A stretch of 64,000 nucleotides of DNA from contig NZ_BCNV01000008.1 in the NCBI RefSeq assembly GCF_001570725.1, forward strand, positions 1 through 64,000, written 5' to 3'. Position 1 is the first letter of the stretch; each line of letters begins with the position of its first letter. This DNA is from Paenibacillus amylolyticus (GTDB lineage Bacteria; Bacillota; Bacilli; Paenibacillales; Paenibacillaceae). This document shows positions 33,621 through 42,606 of the stretch, one piece after another. Below the pieces are notes generated by a model that was not told the origin of the DNA, searched no databases, and worked only from the letters and a program-made list of their open reading frames with translations. The position numbers were made by a program, and so were the translations under genes.

Positions 33621-34460
33621 TTATCCTTTCAATCCGCTAGTGCTCATCCCTTGAACAATTTGTTTCTGGAAGATGAAGAACACCGCTACAACCGGAACCA
33701 GACTGACGATGGACATGGCGAACATCGCGCCCCAGTTGGAGGCAGACTCACTATCCAGGAACATTTTCAGCGCCATGGATACGGTATATTTTTCAGGCGA
33801 GTTCAGGTACAATACCGGACCGAGCAGATCCTCCCATCTCCAGTAGAAGGAGAAGATGGCTGCAGTCGCCAGAGAAGATTTGATCAGCGGCATAATAATC
33901 TGAATATACAATCTGAACTTGTTACATCCGTCGATGGTTGCAGCCTCATCCAGCTCCTTCGGAATCGTTCGAATGAACTGTACCATCAGGAAGATGAAGA
34001 ATGGCATTCCGAAGAATGTAGGGACAACGATTGGCAGAATGGTATTTAGCCAGCCTAGCTTCGTAAAGATAATGTATTGAGGAACCAATACCACGTCATG
34101 TGGCAACATCAGTGTTAACATCATTAAGGAGAACCAGAATGTACGTCCCTTGAAATTAAGTCTGGCAAATCCGAAAGCGATTAGCGATGACGATATCACA
34201 GCACCGATGGTGGAAATAACTACGATAACAAGTGAATTGGTGATGTAATCCATGAACGGTCTTCCAGCGGTTCCTTTCCAACCATCCACATAGTTACTCC
34301 ATATCCACTCCGTAGGGAACAGGGTATCCGCAGTGACGAATATCGTGCGGCTTTCCTTGAATGAACTGAAGAGCATCCAAAGTACGGGATACAACATCAG
34401 GAGGGCAAGCGCTGCAACGAACAGGTGATAAATGGGCCATTTTACATTTCTCCAAACCAT
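33621..34460 (-). CDS. yesQ: Carbohydrate ABC transporter permease (YesQ-like, MalG family)
   Basis: 279 residues with six membrane helices, and the EAA loop near residues 175-195 (ELDEAATIDGCNKFRLYIQIIMP). It is a MalG-type inner-membrane permease, the partner of the preceding permease. AAGGGAGG lies before the ATG, 2 nt after the upstream gene. In B. subtilis, YesOPQ imports rhamnogalacturonan oligosaccharides. No dedicated ATPase gene is present, as is usual because MsmX-type ATPases are shared. Confidence 0.9.
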   Translation of the reverse strand: MVWRNVKWPIYHLFVAALALLMLYPVLWMLFSSFKESRTIFVTADTLFPTEWIWSNYVDGWKGTAGRPFMDYITNSLVIVVISTIGAVISSSLIAFGFARLNFKGRTFWFSLMMLTLMLPHDVVLVPQYIIFTKLGWLNTILPIVVPTFFGMPFFIFLMVQFIRTIPKELDEAATIDGCNKFRLYIQIIMPLIKSSLATAAIFSFYWRWEDLLGPVLYLNSPEKYTVSMALKMFLDSESASNWGAMFAMSIVSLVPVVAVFFIFQKQIVQGMSTSGLKG

Positions 34461-34462
34461 CG

Positions 34463-35365
34463 TTACTTCCCTCCTTCAGATTCGTAGAACACCCAGTACT
34501 TGGATGTCAGGAATACGGCTACCGTGAGTATACCGATCATGATCAGCATGATCCAAGCCATGGCCGAAGCATAACCCATGTTGTTAAACATAAATGCCTG
34601 ACGGAACAGATATAGAGAGTACAGCATGGTACCATCCATTGGGCCGCCTTCTCCTTTGGAGATAATGTAGGCTGGTACGAATGTCATGAATGCACCAATC
34701 GTTTGCATAATCATATTGAATAGAACGATTGGGCTAAGTAGCGGTAAGGTAATGCTGAAAAATTTCCGAATAGGATTCGCACCATCTACACCTGCTGCCT
34801 CGTACATCTCAGTGGGGATATTTTTGAGACCAGCCAGGAAGATCAGCATGGACGAACCGAACTGCCACACAGACAGTGAGATAAGCATAACCAGGGACGC
34901 ATTCGGGTCACCAAACCAGCTGATAGGCCCGATCCCAATTGCTGTTAAAGCGCTGTTGATAACACCCTCATTACTAAAGAGGTTACGCCACATAATGGAT
35001 ACGGCTACACTACCACCGATAATGGATGGCAGGTAATACAGTGTCCGGTACGTTCCAATCATACGAGAGCCAGTGTTCAGGACCATCGCTACGAAGAGGG
35101 CAAAGATCAATCTTAACGGTACCCCAATGAATACATACAGAAACGTCACTCTGACCGAATTCCAGTATTTCGGGTCATCAAAAAACATTTTGGTGTAGTT
35201 ATCGAGCCCAATCCACCGCGGAGAAGTGAACAAGTTATAACTCGTGAACGACATATATAAGGAAACAAACATGGGGATGAGCGTGAAACCCAGGAATCCA
35301 ATAATAAACGGGCTGATGAACGCATATCCGGTTAAGTTTCTACGTAGCGATGAATACTGCCTCAA
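34463..35365 (-). CDS. yesP: Carbohydrate ABC transporter permease (YesP-like, MalF family)
   Basis: 300 residues with six membrane helices (FISPFIIGFLGFTLIPMFVS at the N-terminus) and the EAA loop MYEAAGVDGANPIRKFFSIT near 200-220. Forms the permease heterodimer with the next gene. The start is TTG with AAGGAGG 9 nt upstream; no ATG fits. A stem-loop separates it from the solute-binding gene. Confidence 0.9.
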   Translation of the reverse strand: MRQYSSLRRNLTGYAFISPFIIGFLGFTLIPMFVSLYMSFTSYNLFTSPRWIGLDNYTKMFFDDPKYWNSVRVTFLYVFIGVPLRLIFALFVAMVLNTGSRMIGTYRTLYYLPSIIGGSVAVSIMWRNLFSNEGVINSALTAIGIGPISWFGDPNASLVMLISLSVWQFGSSMLIFLAGLKNIPTEMYEAAGVDGANPIRKFFSITLPLLSPIVLFNMIMQTIGAFMTFVPAYIISKGEGGPMDGTMLYSLYLFRQAFMFNNMGYASAMAWIMLIMIGILTVAVFLTSKYWVFYESEGGK

Positions 35366-35427
35366 TGGAACGAACCTCCTTCATGGATCAGCTTGCTGCC
35401 TCAATCTTTGCTTCGGGTTATCTGGAC

Positions 35428-35465
35428 GGGGAAAGGCCCTCGCATTCGCGAGTAGCCCCTTTCCC
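35428..35465 (-). other. Intercistronic stem-loop between yesO and yesP
   Basis: The minus strand forms GGGAAAGG..CTCGCGAATGCGAG..CCTTTCCC, a strong hairpin with no T-tract. Such hairpins after solute-binding protein genes protect the upstream message and give higher binding-protein levels than permease levels. This role is inferred from position. Confidence 0.55.
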
Positions 35466-35506
35466 GACCATCCCAGTGGTGGGACGAGCAAGCTATCATT
35501 CAACTG

Positions 35507-36790
35507 TTATTTATTGTTCGCAAGTACAGATTCAGCGTTCTTGCGGAATGTTTCTGCTGCCTGTTCGGGTGTAATTTTGCCGAAGTTCAACTCTTCAACC
35601 ACATCTGCCAGAGAAGAGATTACTTCAGGTGAACCAACCGGTGGCGGAGGGCTCATTGGTGAAGCTTTAGGCTCCATGGCTGCCACGAATTCAAAGACCT
35701 GTTTCGTTGCATCACTCAGCTCAGGTGCGATGGCTTCTTTGATTGCTCCCGAGATTGGCACACCGCGCTCACCTTTGATCAGTTTGTTGGCTTCCACGTC
35801 ATTCACCCAGAAATCGATGAATTTAGCCGCTTCTTCCTTCACTTTGGAGTTGGACGTTACACCCCAGTACATACTTGGTTGCATATAAAGTCCTTTTTCC
35901 ATATCCGGTCCTGGCATTGGCGCGATATCGAGTGGACGGTTCGCTACCTGTTGCAAGGCTACGAACTGGTTGGACCATTGCCATACGCCAATTCCTTTTT
36001 CCTTCACCAGATCCGATTCCTCAATAATGCCTTTGGTTTGGTTAGCTACGTCCGGCGTAGGTGCTGCGCCCTGCTCGATCATGCGGCGCATAAGTCCGAA
36101 GAACTCCACAAACAATTTGTCATCATCATAGCCAAGCCCTGTTCCTTCTGCATTGTATAGCGACAATCCTTTGGTACGCAGGAAGTAGTGGAAGAAAATA
36201 TCCGGAGCTACTCCTCCATCCAAATACAGGCCTTTATCTGCGGTTTGTTTACCCAATGCCTCGTACGACTCCCAAGTCATATTCTCAGGGATTGCATCCA
36301 CGCCTGCTGTTTTAAGCAACGCAGGATCATACTGGAAGCCCAGAACGTTAACACCGGCAGGTACACCGTATTGTTTACCGTTAATTACACCTGTGCTGAT
36401 AACATTCTCAGACACATCGTCCACTTTGATCTGGTTGCCCAGATAAGGCGCTAGGTCCTCAAGCTGACCATTCTGTGCATATTGGCTGATGTAGGAAATA
36501 TCCATCTGAACGATATCAGGCAACTGATTTGCCGCTGCTTGTGGTGCGAGCTTTTTCCAGTAGTCATCAAATGAAGCATATTCCACGTCGATTTTGACAT
36601 TCGGGTTTTTCGATTTGTACAGGTCGATGACCTTCTGTGTATATTCATGTCGTGCATCGGAGCCCCACCAAGCGATCCGCAAGGTAACCGATCCATCCGA
36701 AGAACCCTGTTCGCTTCCCCCACCTGAACTACACGCCGCTGTAAAAACGAGCAATGCAGCCATCATCAGGAATATTGCCTTTTTCACCAT
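35507..36790 (-). CDS. yesO: Extracellular sugar-binding lipoprotein (YesO-like, family 1)
   Basis: 427 residues with lipoprotein signal and lipobox TAAC (MMAALLVFTAACSSGGGSEQ). The fold is a type 1 solute-binding protein: RIAWWGSDARHEYTQKVIDLY at the N-terminus, LPDIVQMDISYISQYAQNGQLEDL near 92-115. It captures the oligosaccharide for the YesPQ permease. AAGGGGAG precedes the ATG. A perfect cre site lies 57 nt upstream, so CcpA repression by preferred sugars is likely; induction is expected through the downstream-encoded YesMN pair. Confidence 0.9.
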   Translation of the reverse strand: MVKKAIFLMMAALLVFTAACSSGGGSEQGSSDGSVTLRIAWWGSDARHEYTQKVIDLYKSKNPNVKIDVEYASFDDYWKKLAPQAAANQLPDIVQMDISYISQYAQNGQLEDLAPYLGNQIKVDDVSENVISTGVINGKQYGVPAGVNVLGFQYDPALLKTAGVDAIPENMTWESYEALGKQTADKGLYLDGGVAPDIFFHYFLRTKGLSLYNAEGTGLGYDDDKLFVEFFGLMRRMIEQGAAPTPDVANQTKGIIEESDLVKEKGIGVWQWSNQFVALQQVANRPLDIAPMPGPDMEKGLYMQPSMYWGVTSNSKVKEEAAKFIDFWVNDVEANKLIKGERGVPISGAIKEAIAPELSDATKQVFEFVAAMEPKASPMSPPPPVGSPEVISSLADVVEELNFGKITPEQAAETFRKNAESVLANNK

Positions 36791-36846
36791 GCCAATCTCC
36801 CCTTTTATGTTGATATGGTTGTGTGAACGAGTTATCCTCTCATTTC

Positions 36847-36860
36847 TGATAACGCTTTCA
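36847..36860 (-). promoter_or_regulatory. cre site (CcpA operator) upstream of yesO
   Basis: The minus strand reads TGAAAGCGTTATCA, a full match to the consensus TGWNANCGNTNWCA. It lies 57-70 bp before the yesO ATG, consistent with carbon catabolite repression of the importer operon. Confidence 0.8.
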
Positions 36861-36930
36861 CAAACTTGTTAATGTCATTTTCGCAAATGTACGACCATAG
36901 TTGAATACACAAAACCGTCTTGTTGGTTCA

Positions 36931-36978
36931 AAAAACAGAGGAGGACAACAGTCCCCCTCTCGGCGCTGTTCGTCCTCC
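36931..36978 (-). terminator. Terminator of the yesM-yesN operon
   Basis: The minus strand forms GAGGACGAACAG / CTGTTGTCCTC with a GC-rich loop, followed by CTCTGTTTTTTG. It lies between the yesN stop and the yesO promoter region. Confidence 0.75.
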
Positions 36979-37011
36979 CCAGACATGAATCACATGATTG
37001 GTAGTCCATTG

Positions 37012-38571
37012 TTATATGCCGATCCTACGGAATTCCGTAGGAGTCATACCGGTCCACTTTTTGAACACCTGACTGAAATATTGCGAATTCCCGCCGAACC
37101 CGAACAATTCAGCAAGCTCGAATACTTTCACATCCCCGCCTCTACGAATATGGTCACATGCACGTTCAATGCGCAGGCGATTCACGTAGTTGGAGAAATT
37201 CTCGCCTGTGACTTTTTTGAAAATCTTGCCCAGGTAATCCGGATTCATATAGAGCATCTGATGGGCGACTCCATTGAGCGAGAGATCTGCCTCTCCAAAA
37301 TGACGATCTACGATATCCATCATCTTCTCCACAGCTGAAGACTGGCGGCTGATATGGTTTTTGTAATAACCGGAAGTTAATCGGGAGGCACTGCTTGCAA
37401 CAAAAGACTTCAAACCAGATAACGTATCGATATGAGGTAGTTCTGCCATGCGCTGGGTAAATTCTGTTGCCTCCTCCGGCGGACAGACATGAACCATCGC
37501 CGAGTAAAGCTGCACTACATAAGAGCGAGTCACCTCAATTTCCAGTTGCTGACGCGATAATAGATCAAACAGACGATCTACCTCTGCCGCTGTTTCCTCG
37601 GTATTGCCAGATTTAATCAATTGACACAGTTGCTCCGCATCCTGCTCTACATGCACCCCGTCGTATTCTCCGGCCAGTACCAGATCATTCTTCGTGATCA
37701 GCTTGCCTTCACCGATAAAGAAGCGATGGTTCAGATACTGCAATGCCTCACGAAACAACCGCCGGGACTGGATCATTCGATCTGCTTCACTCAGCGCAGC
37801 GGTCACTTCCAATTTATATAGTCGGGTAAACGCAGCCCGAACTTCTTCAATGCTCTCCTTCAGTCCAGCCGGATCAGCAGAATCCGCGAGCAGAATCAAG
37901 AGTTTGCCTTCGATGGTTGTGCTTAACAGTACATGTGGGAGCAGGTCACTGGCAATGTTTTTGATCGCAAATAAGTGACTGTAATCATGTTCATCCACAA
38001 TTCGGAACAGCAGCAACCGAACCGCGTTCTCTTCAAGCTCCAGATCGAATAGCTCCTGATAATACTCCAAATCAACTGGCCCATAGGTGCGGTTGGTCAT
38101 GAACTCCAGCAAAAATTGCTCCTTCACATGCGGAAGCACCCGTTGCAGCCGCTGTTTCATCTCACCGGCAACATGCTCCTTCACCTGGGCATCCTGATGT
38201 TCCTGCAACAGTTCAGTCAGCGCATCATGGATCTGATTCTCGTTACAGGGCTTGAGCAAATAATGCTTCACACCATATTGCATCGCTCTGCGGGCATATT
38301 CGAACTCCTTATAGCCAGATAACATAATGAAACGTACTCCCGGATATGCTTCGGATGCCTTCTCTATGAGTCCGAGACCATCCAGACCCGGCATGGAAAT
38401 ATCCGTAATGATAATATCGGGTCTCGACTGTCCGATTTTGTCCAATGCTTCGATCCCATTCCTCGCCGTTCCCACCAATTCCGTACCTGCCGCGGCCCAA
38501 TCGACCACTTGGGAAATCCCCTCCAGAATGACACGTTCATCATCTACGAGCATCACTTTGTACATCGTCAT
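37012..38571 (-). CDS. yesN: Response regulator with AraC-type HTH (YesN-like)
   Basis: 519 residues. The receiver domain (about 4-122) has phospho-acceptor D57 in IIITDISMPG, then a long linker domain and a C-terminal AraC/XylS double helix-turn-helix (about 415-515, FSNYVNRLRIERACDHIRRG and WTGMTPTEFRRI). It activates transport genes in response to its kinase. Start codons at 38571 and 38565 are both possible; the second has better spacing from AGAGGA. The first 32 nt overlap the kinase gene, so the two are coupled. Confidence 0.93.
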   Translation of the reverse strand: MTMYKVMLVDDERVILEGISQVVDWAAAGTELVGTARNGIEALDKIGQSRPDIIITDISMPGLDGLGLIEKASEAYPGVRFIMLSGYKEFEYARRAMQYGVKHYLLKPCNENQIHDALTELLQEHQDAQVKEHVAGEMKQRLQRVLPHVKEQFLLEFMTNRTYGPVDLEYYQELFDLELEENAVRLLLFRIVDEHDYSHLFAIKNIASDLLPHVLLSTTIEGKLLILLADSADPAGLKESIEEVRAAFTRLYKLEVTAALSEADRMIQSRRLFREALQYLNHRFFIGEGKLITKNDLVLAGEYDGVHVEQDAEQLCQLIKSGNTEETAAEVDRLFDLLSRQQLEIEVTRSYVVQLYSAMVHVCPPEEATEFTQRMAELPHIDTLSGLKSFVASSASRLTSGYYKNHISRQSSAVEKMMDIVDRHFGEADLSLNGVAHQMLYMNPDYLGKIFKKVTGENFSNYVNRLRIERACDHIRRGGDVKVFELAELFGFGGNSQYFSQVFKKWTGMTPTEFRRIGI

Positions 38572-40327
38572 CGTCCTCTCTAATCCAAGGTATGCTGATC
38601 GATACTACAGTTCCTGATCCGGGCTTGCTGCTCATCACCATTCCACCTTCATCACCGAAGGTCAGTCTGATTCGTTCCTGGATGTTAGATAACCCAATGC
38701 CCTGTCCTCTTGTCTGAATACGTCCTTCGTGTAGTTGTTCCAGGAATTCCGGTGTCATCCCCGGACCATCGTCCTCGACTTCAATGATCACCTTATCTCC
38801 CTCTGCTCTCGCCCGGATCCGAATCCGGCAAGGGTCAATGCTTGGCTCGAGTGCATAGTGAATGGCGTTCTCCACCAACGGCTGTAATGTTAGCTTCGGA
38901 ATTCGGGCCGTCCCTACCTCTGGGGCAATCTCCATATCAAAATCCAGTCTTTCCTCAAAACGAGTGCGCTGAATCGTCACGTAACTGCGGACAATATCCA
39001 GCTCTCTTTCCAGCGTGATCCACTTCTCGGACATGTTCACAGAACTACGCAGTAGAAAACCGAGTGCCTCAACCATTTCCGAGATCTGACGTTGTTTCTG
39101 TACTTTGGCCAGCCAGTTGATGGATTCAAGCGTGTTGTATAGAAAATGTGGATTAATCTGCGCCTGAAGCGCTTTCAACTCAGTCTCACGAATCACCAGT
39201 TGCTTCGCATAATTCTCATCAATCAATTCACGTATTCGTTGAAGCATCATCTTAAATGTACGATGCAGCAGTCCGACCTCATTCTGTGGAGATATCGGAA
39301 CATTGCCGAGGGCTGCCTCCTCCAGTTTATCCAGATCGCCTTTTTCGATATTACGCATTTTCTTGATCAACTGGGCAATCGGGTGTGTAATACTGCGAGA
39401 GAATCTTGCTCCAATGATAAGCGCTGCGAGAAAAATCATGATAAAGATAACCGTGACCAACTGTTTGACAAACTGGATCTGTTTAAACATCTGGTCAAAC
39501 GGGGTTGTGTACAAATAGGTCCAATCCGTATAGGAAGAATGGGCACGGGCAACAAAGTGTCTTCCCTGCTCCAACATGGCAATTCCGTAGGGCTGAGTGC
39601 GCTTTAATTCAGACTCAAGCTCGGCTTCACTTACCGACGATTCTGTTGGATAGATCACTTCTTTTCCATCCGTAATGAGTAGTTGAGAGTCCTCAGCCGG
39701 TTCTTGCATCTGATCCTGTACAATTCGGTCCAGACGCACGCGGATGATCAATGTACCGAGGTCTTCCAATGTGAATGCTCCACCAACAAAGGATTTCACC
39801 TGTCGGACGGACAAAAGTCGGGACTGTTTATCCCCGCTGGTGTGCCAGGCATTGGAGCCGGAATATTGCTGTCCCAGTGCAACCAGTTCCTTTTGCTTTG
39901 ACTCCGAAATTCCCTCCCGATTGCCTGCGGCCATAACATTATTATCATTATCGATAAATAGCATGGAATAGACGTATTTTTCGGAACCCGCGTAAGCGAC
40001 TAATCTGTTGGTAATCTTTTTGCGCAATCCATTTTTCTCGTAACCCGTTTCGACCTTTTTCAGTTGAAGCAAATATTGCTGGAGCGGCTCGTCCGACATC
40101 ACCTTGAAGGAGAGATTGGAAATCTCACGCAGTTGATTCTCAATGCCTACCGAAGACATATTGAGGACTTGCGAGGATTTCTCATAGATCTGCCGATCAT
40201 AGATACTGAACACATATCGGAGTACGGACGCATAAAACGTAAAGCTGATTAACATCAAAAGTCCGATGAGAAGAATCGTTTTGTGATGAATTGGCAGTGT
40301 TGTGAAAGCGTTCTTAATTTTACTCAT
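38540..40327 (-). CDS. yesM: Sensor histidine kinase (YesM-like)
   Basis: 595-residue membrane kinase of the LytS/YesM class, with two membrane helices (about 17-37 and 290-310) flanking an extracellular Cache-like sensor domain. These are followed by HAMP (about 310-365), the His_kinase box QINPHFLYNTLESINWLAK near 412-430, and an HATPase domain with DDGPGM and GIGLSNIQERI. Partner of the AraC-type regulator. Extracellular sensing of pectin fragments or of the loaded binding protein is inferred from the adjacent yesOPQ and acetylesterase genes. AAAGGAG precedes the ATG. Confidence 0.93.
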   Translation of the reverse strand: MSKIKNAFTTLPIHHKTILLIGLLMLISFTFYASVLRYVFSIYDRQIYEKSSQVLNMSSVGIENQLREISNLSFKVMSDEPLQQYLLQLKKVETGYEKNGLRKKITNRLVAYAGSEKYVYSMLFIDNDNNVMAAGNREGISESKQKELVALGQQYSGSNAWHTSGDKQSRLLSVRQVKSFVGGAFTLEDLGTLIIRVRLDRIVQDQMQEPAEDSQLLITDGKEVIYPTESSVSEAELESELKRTQPYGIAMLEQGRHFVARAHSSYTDWTYLYTTPFDQMFKQIQFVKQLVTVIFIMIFLAALIIGARFSRSITHPIAQLIKKMRNIEKGDLDKLEEAALGNVPISPQNEVGLLHRTFKMMLQRIRELIDENYAKQLVIRETELKALQAQINPHFLYNTLESINWLAKVQKQRQISEMVEALGFLLRSSVNMSEKWITLERELDIVRSYVTIQRTRFEERLDFDMEIAPEVGTARIPKLTLQPLVENAIHYALEPSIDPCRIRIRARAEGDKVIIEVEDDGPGMTPEFLEQLHEGRIQTRGQGIGLSNIQERIRLTFGDEGGMVMSSKPGSGTVVSISIPWIREDDDDVQSDARR

Positions 40328-40495
40328 CCTAAGCGCTCCTTTGGCTTGCGAAGGGTGCTGTCGTGCTATGGGTTAGTTATTTTATTGTCAGTTATTTTCA
40401 TATTTACACATCCATGGTCATCTGACAAGATATATTTATGCAACATTTTAGGTCACTAGAGAAGGTATACACCTATGTAAGGAACTCTCATAGAA

Positions 40496-40541
40496 CGTAA
40501 AACAGCCAGAACGCCTTGAACGGATCAAGGAATTCTGGCTA
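40496..40541 (-). terminator. Terminator of the GDSL hydrolase gene
   Basis: AGCCAGAA (40504-40511) and CCTTG pair with CAAGG and TTCTGGCT (40533-40540); the minus-strand tail is GTTTTA. Confidence 0.7.
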
Positions 40542-40577
40542 TTAAATAACATGCTATGTTAGAACACGAAATGCATA

Positions 40578-41900
40578 TTACGGATTAACAAACACGGTTT
40601 TCAGCTTCGCTACATATTGCACGTCAAAGCCAAGGCCTTCAGCTACCATAGCAAGGGGTACATATGTTTTGGACTCTTTGCCTACCTTGTTCAGGAATGC
40701 AGGTGTATCCACGGTAACGGATGCTCCGTTGACCTGCACAGCATTGGCACCAATTTTCACGGCAACCTTCCGGTCTCCGTATGTAATAGTTGCGGTTGAG
40801 GTTTTGTTATCCCAAACCGTAGTAGCACCGACAGCGTTCACGATGTCTTGGATTGCCACAAAGTTTTTGCCGTTACGGATAATCGGTTTGTACGGTGTAT
40901 TCAATGTTTTGCCACTCACAATAATGTTCATCGGCTCACCTGTCGCAGGTGCAGTCAGCTTGGTGTAGTCGCCCCAGATCGTTTTGGCAAATACTTCGGC
41001 AATGGCTGCATATCCGAATTTATTCGGGTGGAAATCACGATTTTTGATCATATGTGTCATGGTGCCTTCGCCGCCAACAAATTCTTTAGCCACGTGTGCC
41101 ACTTTGACATCGGTACCCTGAGCAGTGAATTGCGCTGCGATACCATCAATGGTTTGTGTGAAGCCTTGGGATGCCTCCATGAGTTTAGCGTACAATGCCT
41201 TGCCTGCTACTTCTGGCATCGGTTGATACTGATCAGCAATGACAATTTTAGCTGTCGGGTTAATCTCATGGATATCATTAATCGTTGCACTAACATTGGC
41301 TGTATATGTGGCGAGCAATTCTTTTACTTTCTCTTGTAGTTCCTGATCACTCAGTTTGTCTGCTGTACCGAGCAACTCCGATACATCATTTCCCCCGATG
41401 GTAATTGCAATCAAGTTCGCCTGTACTATACTCTCGCGAATAGCAGCCGTATTGGCCCCAATCTGTCCCGCTCTTGGATCGGGAAGACTTGGTTGAATGG
41501 CTTCAGAAGTCAGCGTTTTGCCATCCTTAATTGCAGTAGTGAAATTTTTCAGGCCACTGGTTTTTAATCCTGCAATCCCGTAGTTGTCCACCTGTGTACG
41601 TCCATGCAGTAACCCCTGCTCTTGCAAACGTTCTACATAACCATAAGGCAGCTCTTTGGTGTTGGGCTCATAACCTACGGTTATGGAGTCTCCCAAGGTA
41701 ACAATGCGGAACTCCTTCGTTACAGCTACTGCATCTTTCTTGGCAGTCAGTGATGCCTCGTTTGTACCCGCCGGCAATACGCCTGTTTTGGCGTCTGCAG
41801 CATGTGCAGGCAGTGCAGACGATGTGAAGAGCAGCATCCCTGCCAGCATACTGGCTGTTAAACCTGCAGCTGTATTTTCCCATATACGTTTACGCTTCAT
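40578..41900 (-). CDS. Secreted SGNH/GDSL hydrolase with copper-amine-oxidase-like C-terminal domain
   Basis: 440 residues with a signal peptide (MKRKRIWEN then a hydrophobic stretch ending AHAAD). The SGNH hydrolase has block I VTLGDSITVGYEPN (catalytic Ser), block III ITIGGNDVS and block V DFHPNKFGY (Asp/His). The last 115 residues are a copper amine oxidase N-like module (VSGKTLNTPYKPI, TVWDNKTSTATITYGDRKV, YVPLAMVAEGLG). It probably acts as an extracellular esterase or lipase. I start at ATG 41900, which has AAGGAG 11 nt upstream; GTG 41912 is too close to that site. A MITE-like element lies just upstream. Confidence 0.88.
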   Translation of the reverse strand: MKRKRIWENTAAGLTASMLAGMLLFTSSALPAHAADAKTGVLPAGTNEASLTAKKDAVAVTKEFRIVTLGDSITVGYEPNTKELPYGYVERLQEQGLLHGRTQVDNYGIAGLKTSGLKNFTTAIKDGKTLTSEAIQPSLPDPRAGQIGANTAAIRESIVQANLIAITIGGNDVSELLGTADKLSDQELQEKVKELLATYTANVSATINDIHEINPTAKIVIADQYQPMPEVAGKALYAKLMEASQGFTQTIDGIAAQFTAQGTDVKVAHVAKEFVGGEGTMTHMIKNRDFHPNKFGYAAIAEVFAKTIWGDYTKLTAPATGEPMNIIVSGKTLNTPYKPIIRNGKNFVAIQDIVNAVGATTVWDNKTSTATITYGDRKVAVKIGANAVQVNGASVTVDTPAFLNKVGKESKTYVPLAMVAEGLGFDVQYVAKLKTVFVNP

Positions 41901-41952
41901 TCGGGGTAACACTCCTTTTCGTGAATCTATAATAATTTACACTAATATACGT

Positions 41953-42118
41953 GTTCAAAAAGGTCGGTTTTCAGTACCGAGAAGATGGGATGAAGCTAGA
42001 AATGGAGTAGCGGAGCGTAGGAAAACTACGTGAGCAACGGACATTTCGGCTGAATTCCATATTCGATGCTGATGATGCCGTTAGGCATCCTTCGTAATCA
42101 AAAGCGGACTTTTTGAAC
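41953..42118. mobile_element. MITE-like element with terminal inverted repeats and flanking direct repeats
   Basis: Left end GTTCAAAAAGGTCGGTTTT (41953-41971) and the reverse complement of the right end, GTTCAAAAAGTCCGCTTTT (42100-42118), match at 15 of 19 positions. Outside them, CACTAATATA occurs at 41940-41949 and at 42124-42133, like a target duplication lying 3 and 5 bp from the ends. The 166-bp interior has no substantial gene but has hairpins such as GATGCCGTTAGGCATC. It sits about 50 bp upstream of the GDSL hydrolase start, so it may alter that promoter. Confidence 0.6.
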
Positions 42119-42226
42119 AACCTCACTAATATATAGTACATTGGTCATTCCAATGACATCAGTTCGTGTTACTCTATTCTATCATTTTAAAGTAGTCGTT
42201 GTCCTCTCTGCTGAGAACACACATGA

Positions 42227-42260
42227 AATAACAGACTCCCTGATGGGGAGCCTGTTATTG
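42227..42260 (-). terminator. Terminator of the suhB operon
   Basis: AACAGACTCCC pairs with GGGGAGCCTGTT around a 3-nt loop; the minus-strand tail is TTATTTC. Confidence 0.7.
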
Positions 42261-42291
42261 ACTAAGTTCAGATATGACGTTCAGTGATTAA

Positions 42292-42582
42292 TTAAGATTG
42301 CGGCTTATTCGAGTCTTCCGAATTCGAATGATCCGTGTCGCTCGCCGGTTTGTTTCCGGTAGCTCGCTCCAGATAGCGATCATAACGATCGTCCAATTCG
42401 CGTGCCATCTTCCGGTACTTTAACGTTTCCTCGACGATTGGATCACGTTCCGTCTGAATCCGCACTTCATATTTGGGAGGAATCAGCTGGCGTTCCCGCT
42501 GATCGGTGTCGCCGGACTCTTCCATGTCCCCTTCAGTCAGCATATCACTGAGCCGTCGTTCCAGTTCTTTGGATTCATCCAT
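42292..42582 (-). CDS. Hypothetical acidic protein
   Basis: 96 residues, highly charged, with an N-terminal acidic helix (ESKELERRLSDMLTEGDMEE), a central PPKYEVRIQTERDPIVEETLKYRKMARELDDRYDR region (predicted helix, shown in parts of the gene at about residues 35-70) and a disordered S/D/N-rich tail. No membrane or catalytic motif. AAGGAG lies 8 nt before the ATG. It follows the inositol monophosphatase gene by 24 nt and is probably co-transcribed. No family was recognised. Confidence 0.7.
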   Translation of the reverse strand: MDESKELERRLSDMLTEGDMEESGDTDQRERQLIPPKYEVRIQTERDPIVEETLKYRKMARELDDRYDRYLERATGNKPASDTDHSNSEDSNKPQS

Positions 42583-42606
42583 TGTTTTCGCTCCTTATAA
42601 TCAATT

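Noticed and set aside
40302..40315. Possible cre site in the yesM start region (TGAAAGCGTTCTTA)
   Set aside because: The last positions do not fit the consensus (TTA instead of WCA), and it lies inside the coding sequence.
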